From Leptasterias polaris (lineage: Eukaryota > Echinodermata > Asteroidea > Forcipulatida > Asteriidae), in contig JAZGTN010000054.1 of the NCBI GenBank assembly GCA_037783415.1, positions 558,001 through 622,000 on the forward strand: 64,000 nucleotides of DNA. Reading direction: 5' to 3'. Below, piece after piece: positions 23,089 through 33,500 of this stretch. The position numbers and the translations under genes are program-made. Each line of letters begins with the position of its first letter. The first letter of the stretch is position 1. The notes below the pieces were generated by a model. The model was not told the origin of the DNA. It was given only the letters and a program-made list of their open reading frames with translations, and did no database searches.

Positions 23089-26000
23089 GCCTTTAAATAA
23101 TTGCAGTGATGAGCTCATCTCAAAAACAACAACAAATAAACTGTATTCCTATTGTTACGAAGCCACAAATCGAAAGGACAGCTTAACAGAATTTAAAGGG
23201 GAAAAACCCGTACTTGAATGAATGTGAATGGGAGTCAACGTTTAGAACAACAAAATATAAGACATTTAATGAAATACATACTCAGCGCTTCAAAAATATA
23301 CAAGCATAAGTGGAAATCGAATTATTTAAATACAATGAGAATAATTAAATACAATGAAAATAGGGTGGTGGTAACGGAACGCGTGAATAGGGGAGAGGTA
23401 TACCTCCATTGAGATTCTAGGCTGGGGTTTGAAGTCCCGTGGCTGGTCCAGTCGTGGGCGAATCCGCGATGTGCTCTGCGGCGACATCAACGTCTGTATA
23501 CCGGATGAACCAGCGAGGGAGGTAGAAAGTTGACCATCAAGAACGCGGGTGTGTCATCACTGCAGACGGCAGTAGGTACCGGCGAGGACTCCATACGGTC
23601 AGCAGGAGATCTCCGGGCCACGCCTCACGGCTGCTAACCCGGCAGTCGAAGTTATCACCCGTCAGTTTCTGGAAACCAAAGCTTAGATTCTGCCGACTCG
23701 CAAGCATGGTCCGTCCTTTTAAACCACCGATTACTCGTGGAATTCCAATGTTCTTCTGGCAAATGCGCTCGGGGACAATGGGTCATCAAGACGAGAATCG
23801 CGACCACCGGTTAACATACTTGGACTTACATAAGGTTGCGTAGACTTACATAAGGTTTCGTAAACATTATAAATACGAATTCTTAACACTATGACAATGG
23901 TCAACTTCTGAAACTAGGAAATACCCGTACTACTTTCCCTATTCTTCCATCATTATGGAAAATGCTTAATAACTTGAAAATTTGCTCCAAACCGAGAACA
24001 CGTAGAGGTTTCCGTGGTGGAACACGCAAGCGGTCGAGTAATGCAAACCTTGTGACATGTTACCCTGCTGAAACCAACATTGCACTTCCAACTCCCGACA
24101 AAAAGAAGAGTAATGCCCCACGCCTTCGCTTTGCCTTGTGGAATGCCCATTCAGTCAAGTCCAAAGACAAATCAACTGCCCTATGTGATTTTGTTATCAG
24201 TCACCAGTTGGACATAATGGCTATAACTGAAACGTGGCTCACGGGAAGTGATCGAGATGATCGGGCCCTAGCTGATATAAAAAGCACACTACCAAACTAT
24301 ACTTTCCATCACTCTCCAAGATTACACTCAAGAGCTGGCGGTGTTGGTGTTCTTCTTCGAGATGGCATTAGCTTCAAAATCCACAAAAGTCAAGAATACA
24401 GAGCATTTGAAACCATAGACCTCTCATTAACAGTCCATGCTTCTACCTTTCGGCTTGTAGTAGTTTACAGGCCTCCGCCAAACAACAAAAACAAGATTAC
24501 CAATGTCATGTTTCATGATGATTTTGGTTGCCTTGTAGAATTCCTTATTGCCAATCCTGGTAAATTTCTCCTGGCAGGAGATTTTAACATACATGTGGAT
24601 GTGCCAGGTAACCGTGAAGCTGAGATTTTTCATGATTTTCTGAACTTGAGCAATTTTGAACAGTATGTCTCTGTTCCTACACACACTGCTGGGCATACTT
24701 TAGATCTGCTAATATCCAATGCAAATGATGACCTGATTTCTTCTGTTACTGTTCACCATGATCTTCCATCGGACCATGCTGCTGTTCAGTGCCTCATAAA
24801 TATTGCTCGACCGGCTGCTCCCACTAATACCATTTGCAGCCGCAAACTCCGCACCATTGATATGGATTCATTTAAGCGTGACATTTCTAATTCGAACTTA
24901 GTTATGAATCCTGCTGATGATTTGGAAGGTCTTGTTCGTCAGTATGATACCGTTCTTCAAGCTACTCTTGACCGTCATGCTCCAGAGATTGTGAGGACTA
25001 TTATTTTACGCCCTCATGCTCCCTGGTACACAGACTCACTACGTGAAGCCAAACAGGAAAGACGCCGCCGTGAGAGAAAATGGTCCAAAACTGGTCTTGT
25101 GGTTCATAAAGAATATTACAATGATCAGTGTCTTTTTTACAGAAACCTCCTAAATTCTGTAAAATCTAATTATCATCGCCAGGAAATATCTGACTCCCAA
25201 CCTAAAGATCTGTTTCGGATAATTGATAAACTTTCATCTGCCAAATCCACAAAAACTCTGCCCACGTTTCATGACCCTAAAGAACTTGCGGACAGGTTTG
25301 CAATTTTCTTTGATGACAAAATTCGCAAACTGCATGGTAAAATGGATAGTGTCCAGCCTGCACCGCTCTCTGTTACGATACATGATCACTGTACTTCACT
25401 GTTCACTGAATTTCGCCCTGTTTCCCCAGAGGAGGTGCTGAAAATTATTAAATCGTCTCCTGTCACTTCTTGCAAGTTGGACCCATTACCATCATCTGTT
25501 TTTAAGGATTGTGTTCCTGTATTGCTTCCTGTTTTAACGAAAGTGATTAATCTTTCGCTTTCCTCCGGACTTTTTCCTGATCATTTGAAGGAAGCATGTG
25601 TACTTCCTCTTTTAAAGAAGCCGAACTTAGATCCCGAAAGCCTTGCCAGCTACCGCCCAATTTCTAACCTGAGATATATTTCTAAATTAACTGCAAGAAT
25701 CGCTGTGGATCAACTTCAAGCTTATTTATGTGATAACAATCTTTATGCAAAAATGCAGTCTGCTTATAGACCATTTCACAGTACCGAGACTGCTCTCCTC
25801 AGCGTGCAAAATGACATCCTGCTCGCGCTAGATAATCACCAAGAAGCAGTCTTGGTACTCCTGGATTTCTCCTCCGCCTTTGACACTCTCGACCATAATC
25901 ATCTTTGCAAGCGTCTTTCTTCTCGTTATGGGTTACGTCACACAGTTTTGAAATGGATCGCTTCGTATTTGGAGAACCGTAATCAATCAGTACTCATTGA

Positions 26001-27085
26001 TAGTGTGAAATCTGACTGTCATTGCCTGTGGTGCGGTGTGCCACAAGGTTCTGCAGCCGGACCCCTATTATTTATATTGTTTAGTGCACCTCTGCAAGAT
26101 ATCATAGCTGCTCATGGAATAAAGAGTATTGTTTATGCAGATGATACACAGCTTTATATCACCTATAATCCGGCGAATCGTGACTTAGCCCTTGCAAAAA
26201 TTGAGGCTTGTATTGACGACATTAAATCTTGGTCTTTATCTAACAAGCTTGCTCTTAACGATGCTAAAACCGAAATCATCATTTTCAACTCACGTTTTTC
26301 TAAAAACGTTTCTCCTACAGAAATTAACATTGGACAATCTCTTATTCAACCATCTCGTGTAGTTAGAAACCTCGGTGTTCTAATGGATTCTACAATGAGT
26401 ATGACCGACCAGGTAACCAATATATGCAAATCTGCTCTTCTACAAATTCGAAAAATAGGTCGAATCCGGCGCCATCTTGATGATGATTCTACTCTTTTAC
26501 TGGTTCATGCCTTTGTCACTTCTAGACTCGACTCTTGCAATTCTCTTCTAATTGGTCTGCCAGATAGAGAACTTTCTAAAATTCAACGAGTTCAGAACAC
26601 CGCTGCTCGCCTCGTCTCTCGCACCCCTCGTTCCCAACATATTACTCCCATCTTACAAGAACTCCACTGGCTCCCGATCAAACTGCGTATCGTTTATAAG
26701 TTAAATCTTCTCACTTTCAAAGCTCTTCATGGCTTATCCCCTGACTATATATCTGATCTTCTCCATAAATATATTCCTGTTCGTCCTCTCCGATCTGCTG
26801 GCCAATCCCTACTCACGCAAACTACTTTTTCCACAAAATGTTATGGTCAAAGAGCCTTCAACTTCATTGCACCTTCATTATGGAATGACTTACCTCTTAA
26901 TATTCGCCAAGCTGGCTCTCTTCAGATTTTCAAGGGACTTTTAAAAACTCATTTGTTTGAATCTTTATTTGTGTAACTTGCTTTTTAAAATAATATTCTT
27001 TTCAATGTTTTTGTTTTTGTGTTGCGCATAGAGGCTTCTGCATTATGCGCTATATAAATTTCTCGTATTATTATTATTATTTATT
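23089..27085 (+). mobile_element. Full-length-looking CR1/L2-like LINE
   Basis: This 3997-bp non-LTR retrotransposon is flanked by the 8-bp duplication ATTACTGG (23081-23088 and 27086-27093). The matching empty site is at 9237-9244 in copy I, so both borders are exact. It has an 870-bp 5' region with no clear ORF1, one intact long ORF (23962-26976), and a 3' end of ATGCGCTATATAA followed by a (TTA)n tail. It inserted after the segmental duplication and is therefore young. Confidence 0.9.
23962..26976 (+). CDS. LINE endonuclease/reverse transcriptase polyprotein
   Basis: Single uninterrupted 1004-aa ORF. Residues about 55-285 form an exonuclease-endonuclease-phosphatase domain (start LRFALWNAHSVKS, then TETWL, LLAGDFNIH, and SDHAAV near residue 270) that nicks the target. 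Residues about 490-800 form the reverse transcriptase, with LASYRPISNL, LLDFSSAFDTLDH (near 636), GVPQGSAAGPLLF, and the catalytic YADD near 724. The C-terminal part (HWLPIKLRIVYKLNLLTFK...LHGLSPDYI) is typical of the CR1/L2/Rex1 group. It starts at the first in-frame ATG and ends before the element's short 3' UTR. The absence of stops or frameshifts suggests it could still be active; whether an ORF1 is needed or supplied elsewhere is unknown. Confidence 0.92.
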   Translation: MLNNLKICSKPRTRRGFRGGTRKRSSNANLVTCYPAETNIALPTPDKKKSNAPRLRFALWNAHSVKSKDKSTALCDFVISHQLDIMAITETWLTGSDRDDRALADIKSTLPNYTFHHSPRLHSRAGGVGVLLRDGISFKIHKSQEYRAFETIDLSLTVHASTFRLVVVYRPPPNNKNKITNVMFHDDFGCLVEFLIANPGKFLLAGDFNIHVDVPGNREAEIFHDFLNLSNFEQYVSVPTHTAGHTLDLLISNANDDLISSVTVHHDLPSDHAAVQCLINIARPAAPTNTICSRKLRTIDMDSFKRDISNSNLVMNPADDLEGLVRQYDTVLQATLDRHAPEIVRTIILRPHAPWYTDSLREAKQERRRRERKWSKTGLVVHKEYYNDQCLFYRNLLNSVKSNYHRQEISDSQPKDLFRIIDKLSSAKSTKTLPTFHDPKELADRFAIFFDDKIRKLHGKMDSVQPAPLSVTIHDHCTSLFTEFRPVSPEEVLKIIKSSPVTSCKLDPLPSSVFKDCVPVLLPVLTKVINLSLSSGLFPDHLKEACVLPLLKKPNLDPESLASYRPISNLRYISKLTARIAVDQLQAYLCDNNLYAKMQSAYRPFHSTETALLSVQNDILLALDNHQEAVLVLLDFSSAFDTLDHNHLCKRLSSRYGLRHTVLKWIASYLENRNQSVLIDSVKSDCHCLWCGVPQGSAAGPLLFILFSAPLQDIIAAHGIKSIVYADDTQLYITYNPANRDLALAKIEACIDDIKSWSLSNKLALNDAKTEIIIFNSRFSKNVSPTEINIGQSLIQPSRVVRNLGVLMDSTMSMTDQVTNICKSALLQIRKIGRIRRHLDDDSTLLLVHAFVTSRLDSCNSLLIGLPDRELSKIQRVQNTAARLVSRTPRSQHITPILQELHWLPIKLRIVYKLNLLTFKALHGLSPDYISDLLHKYIPVRPLRSAGQSLLTQTTFSTKCYGQRAFNFIAPSLWNDLPLNIRQAGSLQIFKGLLKTHLFESLFV

Positions 27086-27567
27086 ATTACTGGCGGGGGC
27101 GGGGCACGTGCCCATACCCCTTCCCCATCAATTGACGTCCGTACGCACTAGTTCCCCTTCCCCAAACACATTTGGAATCTGGAGATTTTAGATATACAAA
27201 AAATAACCAGAGTAAAATGTTACGTTTTATAAACTTTGTTGTTATACTTTTAATGTTTTTTAATGCATTTGTTTTCACACTTTCAGAATGATCTTATAAC
27301 ACTTAGTAAACTGAATAACAACAAGAGCACTGAAAAGGGGTTTGTTTTAAAAGATAAATACAAACGAGCTACCGATCGCCTCATAGAAAAACATTGACTA
27401 ATAGAAAAATCCAATCATTTACTTGTTGTACATTTACTGTTGTACAGCTCAGCTCAGGAGAACGTTATTTTTGTGTTGTTTTTAACTTTTGGATGCATGC
27501 GTACCGATATCAAATGCGGCAACTAGCCTGGTTCCGGCGGCATAGTCATAGTTGCGGACTTGTGGTG

Positions 27568-29174
27568 TTTAGACCGGCAGCCAAAAGCCACTTTTTACCT
27601 GAACCTTGCAGTGGAGGATAACAGGTTTGATTGATCCATGTTCAGTAGACCTTGTATAAACAGAATCTGCATGATGACAGTTTGGGCATTTCGAGATATA
27701 GGCGAAATATTCCTCCAACTTTATGGCCCAGAAAAGTCATGACATCAGGCAAACTATGGCGCTGTTTGCTTGTATGCAACTATAAATTTAATTGAAACAT
27801 TAAAAATAAAATAATACTTGCGACACTTTAAGTCTTACACAAAAACAATTATGATAATAAATGCTTGATACTTTTCAAATATGTTTTCAAACATATTTTT
27901 ATAGAAAGAAATACTTCAAAATAATTTTAAGTTGTAGAATGAGCCTGCAGTAGCTTGAAACTTATCACACTGGTACCATTTTGGTGCAATGTGTGAAACA
28001 TCATTTTGATAAAGTCTGGGTATATTGCTGATGTAAACAACAGGACACGTGGAGAGAATTAGCCACATGATATATGGCTACCTCGCTGAACATTAAATTG
28101 TCAGGGTAAATATTGTTTATAGCAGCTACATTTTAACACGAACTTCCAAAGATGTAGCATTACACTCATATAATTAACAGGTTTTGTGGCTTATTAATAG
28201 AGACAGAGATTGTCATGATTATTTGCAATAAGTTTGGATTTATAATGACCGGTGACAGACATATAGTATCAGTAACCTGGTCAGAGGTGACAAATAAAAT
28301 AATGATATTATTATAAGCCATGCTATCACATTGAGACCTGCCTCTTATTATAAGGACTTAGGGAGGAGTTTTAGTAATTACATTTTCATCACATGGATCA
28401 GGATACAATTGTATCATTACTTGGGCATTGCCATTTGAATCCATGATGATAAAGTACACCAAGCAGGGCAAGTGAAATTCATCTAAGTTTTTGTCTGATT
28501 AACTGCACCTGGCTTTATGTATAATATAATTTGGATTTTTAGAAACGGACATGAACAGAAGAATGTCATTTCAGATGGAAATATAACTACCCCCCCCCCC
28601 CCCATGATTCAAGCAACCTGTCTGATGCAGGGCCCGAAATAATAGGCCCTATACATAAAATTATTAGCTGCAGTAATGAATATGATGGTCACTTACACAG
28701 CGAACTCTAAAGCACAACATATAATCATGTCTTTACTTACACATCCAAATTGCAAAGAAAAAGGCATCTTATAAGGTAGTTGCGATAATCTGAACCTTCC
28801 ATCCTCCCGACCGTCCGGAGGATGGAGGGTTTTGATTAATATCGCACCTACTTAAAGGGCAAGCAAAACAAACAGAGCTACAAGGACCCAGTAAGCCAAA
28901 GAGGAAACAGAGATGATCATGATACAATATGTTGATAGCACTGTCCAATCCAGTGACACTGTATCTGTTGACTTGTAATTTGAAAAATGTATTTGTGATA
29001 ATACAAATCCAAACATGGTAAACTGTGCTGGACTATTTCCACTTGGTGTTATTTTATAACAGGGAAGTGGTGGGGAAATAGTTCTACCGAAATGTCGTGA
29101 TCCTTCTTGACCGTGTGTGTCAGTAGTGAAAGGGGGGGGGGGGGGATTTCGAGATAAAGAATTGTTTTTTCCCC
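27568..29174. other. Intergenic stretch, small foldback at 28782-28846
   Basis: I see no gene. A hairpin lies at 28782-28846, with arms AACCTTCCATCCTCC and GGAGGATGGAGGGTT inside a weaker GCGATAAT/ATATCGC pair. A related ACCCTCCA...TGGAGGGT foldback occurs at 57301-57352. Homopolymer C and G runs occur near 28590 and 29130. Confidence 0.45.
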
Positions 29175-29193
29175 AGATTCATTGAGTAGATTG

Positions 29194-29239
29194 AGTAGCT
29201 ATAGCTAACTTTCAGAAGTCATGTACGCCTTCTCATCAG
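29194..29239 (-). ncRNA. Hammerhead-ribozyme-like core, left arm
   Basis: Minus strand: CTGATGA (29239-29233), an AGAAG/CTTCT stem with a 10-base loop, GAAA (29213-29210), then a stem GTTAGC/GCTAC closing just before TC. This is the order expected for a type I hammerhead core. Helix I pairing is not obvious, so activity is uncertain. Confidence 0.45.
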
Positions 29240-29376
29240 TTGCATGTGGGTTGATTCAAAGAATCGGGCAAATCTCTGTATATTTTCAAAATATGTGGGG
29301 TTGCAACAAGTGTATGAGATAAAAAAGCATGTTTGTGTTTAATAAGGAGTAACATGGCGTTTATCCGCTGCTGTCT

Positions 29377-29646
29377 TTAAAGCAATAAAAGGTGAGTCCA
29401 CAAATATATCTGAAGGCTGTGATCGCTCTGAATTAGAGGCAAGAATTTGTTGATTGCCCGTGATAATTCCTTGTAGAATAGTGCCGGGTTGTAGGTTGTC
29501 GTGAACACGAAAGGTGTTTTTGAGTTTTGTTTTGCTTCTGGTTTCATATGAATCATATTTGTCTTTTCACGATGTGATACTTTTACGATCTGCGTGTTCA
29601 TTGCTTTCAAACAACAACGATCATCATTCTCCCTCAAATAATTCAT
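29377..29646 (-). pseudogene. Fragment of Penelope-like reverse transcriptase
   Basis: An 89-codon open frame contains the segment TPFVFTTTYNPALFYKELSR then AINKFLPLIQSD. This resembles the conserved TTYNP...LL..D region near the start of the Penelope-like reverse transcriptase. No downstream polymerase motifs or GIY-YIG endonuclease are present, so the coding region is a stub. Confidence 0.5.
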
Positions 29647-29838
29647 ATGAATTACAAAACACTTGAGGATTTGATTGTCTTACTTTGAACAGTCGAACAA
29701 TGGATGAACGCCTGTTATTCATAAACAGAAACTACCCACGGCTTTGTCTTTATTTCCCATAGTCCTACACTTGTTGCAACCCCACATCTTTTTACGATGT
29801 ACAAAGGTGCCTGATTCTTTGAATCGACCAACATGCAA

Positions 29839-29886
29839 CTGATGAGGAAGCGAACATGACTTCCGAAAGCAAGCTAGCTATTGCTA
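29839..29886 (+). ncRNA. Hammerhead-ribozyme-like core, right arm
   Basis: Plus strand: CTGATGA (29839-29845), stem GGAAG/CTTCC with loop CGAACATGA, GAAA (29865-29868), stem III GCAA/TTGC around GCTAGCTA, then TA at the expected cleavage dinucleotide. Core and two helices fit a type I hammerhead; helix I does not pair clearly with the flanks. It is likely a degenerate terminal-repeat ribozyme of the Penelope-like element. Confidence 0.5.
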
Positions 29887-29910
29887 CCAAATGGATCTAA
29901 AAAAAAATCT

Positions 29911-30314
29911 TTATCATAATGCATGTTATATTGTGTTTTCTTTTCAAACTGATGCTAGTATATAACAGCAGACTGGGTGGGTGCTTCATTACAGTAGGGT
30001 CTCACCTCTTCTGAATGCAACCGCCATTCCCACCAGTAATAACAATGATTTGTTCACTACCCATAACTATTCAAAATTTGTTACATTTATGTTGTAAAAA
30101 TGGAAATAGCCAAACAAACAAAACACCCCAACAAACTTTCTAGTGAAAACCTTATATTCTGATTTCATCAGAAACTATAATTCAATTTTGCTGAGGAAAA
30201 GTCCCATCCAGACTGAAAACAATTTCGTTTTAAGTTACTTTCTTTTTGATAAGTTTTACAACAATTTTTTTCTTCATACTAATCTTTGATTTTTTACTCT
30301 TTAAAAGTGCGGTA
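29911..30314. repeat. 404-bp near-identical dispersed repeat, copy 2
   Basis: Near-identical to 11478-11881. It lies between the Penelope-like remnant and the 3' end of GH3 gene A and is noncoding. Confidence 0.8.
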
Positions 30315-30599
30315 TTTTACGGTAACTTCTCGAAGCAAAAATTGTTATTTAGTTGATACCAAGTGTTGTACCACAAAGTAAATTTGTAAAAAAATATATA
30401 GTAAAGACATAGACGGATTGAAAAGCCTGTAGTACCATCCCCACCTTCTCTTTTGGGAGAGGTTAGGTAACAGCAGACGCACCAGCACGACCAGGTTAAA
30501 TAAATGTTGCTAGAAATGTGCACATTATGAACAATGTCTTTTTACCTTGTATCTCTGCTGCCACCTTGTGGTCTAAAGTCCCTTATTCACCAAATCGTT

Positions 30600-33500
30600 T
30601 CAAGAAGTACACTTGGAAAAAGAAGTCACTGGTCCTTCAACTTTGAAAGATTTACTAAGCACATTGGAGCCAACTTGTCGTTTTTGTCCTGGTTGTTGAC
30701 CACCAGCATACACAGTAAATAGGCCAGGTTGAAGCACCAGGCTATCTTGGTAAACAGCCCTTACACGGACTGGAATGGTCAGTTGAATTGTCATTTGGTT
30801 CTTCACAGTTGTTTTCATGCGTGTAAAAGCAGCGAGTTGCAGCTTGGGAGCGACTACTGAGGAGTTATGCCACTGTATGTAGACTTCAATGGTCTGAAAA
30901 CAAAACAAAATTGTCAAAAAATATCTCTAAACAGATTGTGGGAAAAAAGGATTGAATGTGCTAACAATATAAGTGGATGATGGTGGCCGCAACATTGAAT
31001 GTGATAACAATATAAGTGGATGATGGTGACCGTAACATTGAATGTGTTGTTGTGGTAAGCAGTGCAAATAAATTGGGCCAAGGTGGTGTACCAACCGCAC
31101 ATTTTGATCTGTAACATTATGCTCTGTTGTCTTCAGAAGAAAACATATAATGAGTAACTAGAATATTTACTCCAAATATTTTATTAGATACAAAAGTAAA
31201 AAATATATAAATTGACAAATCAGAAAGGGGGGTTTATTTCATTACCTCATCAGCATCATATTTGCCAACATTCATCAAAGTGACATTGACTAATACATCA
31301 TCACATGGACCAATAGTGTCCGGTTTTAAGGTCAAGTCAATGTACTTGAATTGGGTGTAGGATAGACCGTACCCAAATGGGTACAATGGGATCTCTGAGG
31401 AATAGCGATAGGTGCGATTTGCCATACTGTAGTCTGTCATGGGAGGTACCTAGAAAAGAAATCAAAACACTGGTTTTAATAGCTCGGCAATTATTTGGGC
31501 TATAAGATAAAAGGAAAGACCAACTATCATCAGAACTTCAGAAATAAAACAAAGACAAAATGACAACAGAACTAAAAGAACTCCAAGTTCTAAAACAAAA
31601 CACAGATAGTCAAGGGCCATTAAAATGATAACACAGAATTAACTTCTGAATACAAATAAGGTATACAAAAAGTCAAATTAAGATGTACTACTGACAACAA
31701 GACAATTTGTTTGAGTCTTTTTAAGTTTATGAAATATTATGGTAGACCGTTATGAGTAGCCCCAGAGATGCATTAGAGAGCTCCAATCAAAAATAACTTT
31801 TGACTCCTGGCAATACGTTTAATCCATTACCATTATAATGTTGTATCTTACCTGATCCATTAGAGCAGGCCATGTGAATGGTAACCTTCCTGCAGGGCTA
31901 GCGAGGGTAGCACTTCCATCATTTGTAAAAAGAGCTCTGAGGGCTACACCTGTTGCCTGAGCTGGGAAGAAGCACTCTACTATCACAGGTACCCCTGGGT
32001 TAGCATCGGCCCATCTGATGTCTAACGGCCCAGCATTAAAGAGGAGGAGAACAACTGGCTTCCCTGACGCTGATCAAGAAAGATTGTTACAGATTCACAG
32101 TTTAATTATCAAGCATGGATACCTCTTTAACATGAGATTTTGTTATTCTTCACTCATCCATCCAAACAACAATTTGGGTTTCCAAGTAAAATAAAAGTAA
32201 AAGCCTTTTGCTTTAAAATCTTTTTCTTTTTAATCCCCTCTTCTAAACTCACACTCCAAGAATCATAGTGGGGACCACAAATCATAGTGACAATGGCCCT
32301 CAGGCTTATTCTGCAATTCATTATTACAGCTTCCTTTTTTAGTAGTTACATTTTTTGGTTAGAAAACTACCTGATTGGTTTGTGGTTCATCAAGGAGTGG
32401 GAAAACTGACAATCTAGAAACTAAATGTGGTAATCCATTTGGGTTATTTTTATCATAAAAGTATTTCCTTTTATCATCCTAAATGATAAAATGCCTTATG
32501 CTCAGTGAACAGCCCATGCACAAAGCACCGTCCATTGAGCGTTAATACATCCAGGTCAGTGCGGCTGCGCGCAACGGGGCATTCGTGACGTCCTTTGTTG
32601 ATGTTCCGTTGCCGAGCAACAGCGGGCGGTGCTTGCGCAATATAAATTGGGTCAAACTTCTAACCAATCATTGCTCTGGGTTTAGCGTCGGTAGTAGTAC
32701 AGGTACGTGGGAACTTTCACTTGGTCAGTCAGCTAAACTTTTAGTAGTGTTGGGCTTATTAAGCCAGTTGTTAAAGATTTATGTCTTAATTGTATCAATT
32801 CGTATAACTTGTGACTTGGTATAGTTGCCTTAGCGCTCGCAAGTTTCATGGGGCTAGGTTTCCGACAGAAGGTTACAGCGGTGGAAGCGCAACTATACTT
32901 AGATGACATTTCGAGGTAATCACAAATCAGTGTTAATCAGTTGTTATGAAATAAGTAATTATTGGGGCCGATGTAAGGCTCTCGTTTTCATGTGACCGGT
33001 TTGCCGAAACTTAGGTAGCCGGGGTGTTATGAATAAAAACAGTTTAGTTGAAGACTGTGGCTTGAATTCACACAACAAAGCTTTCTTGTTTATCATTTTG
33101 GAGTCTGAGCATAAAATAGAATTATATGGTTTTTTTAAAAAGAACATTCACTTTATTCCTCTATGGAAAATGTATCAAAGACGAATGGCTCAACAAACAC
33201 TTTAATTAAGTTCATGTACATACCAAATTTGACCGCATCTTGAAGAAGTTGAAGCTGATGACCAGGTAGAGCCATACTTCTCCTATCATTGCCCTCACTT
33301 TCAACACTTATTCCTTCAAATAGTAAGAAATAATAAGAGACATGAAGACAATTTTCTTTACTAGTATTTCTCATGAATATTGAAATTGTTTTTCAAAAAT
33401 TGCAAAAGGAGAAATATATAAGTTGCAATAGGATATCATCTATAGTATTAGATTTGAAACTGTTGACATAGTTATTTTAGTGTACAATTGTTGCCATTAC

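Larger units (their letters stand above)
13022..27567. repeat. Segmental duplication, copy II
   Basis: This is the counterpart of 620-9727, holding DUF4773 gene II and its upstream flank. It is longer because of the 447-bp tRNA-like element (14073-14519), the extra 1.93-kb unit spacing, an unexplained insertion of about 770 bp (roughly 20805-21580), and the 4.0-kb LINE (23089-27085). Homology resumes after the LINE at GGGGCACGTGCCC and ends near 27567. Confidence 0.85.
29175..29898 (-). mobile_element. Penelope-like element remnant with inverted flanks
   Basis: About 120-bp imperfect inverted arms (29175-29310 and 29775-29898) share CATGCAACTGATGAG and GTGGGGTTGCAACAAGTGTA. Between them a minus-strand open frame carries a short segment resembling the N-terminal reverse-transcriptase region of Penelope-like retroelements. 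Terminal repeats with hammerhead-type motifs, sometimes inverted, are known for this class. Most of the coding region is missing, so this is a deleted, inactive copy. Confidence 0.55.
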
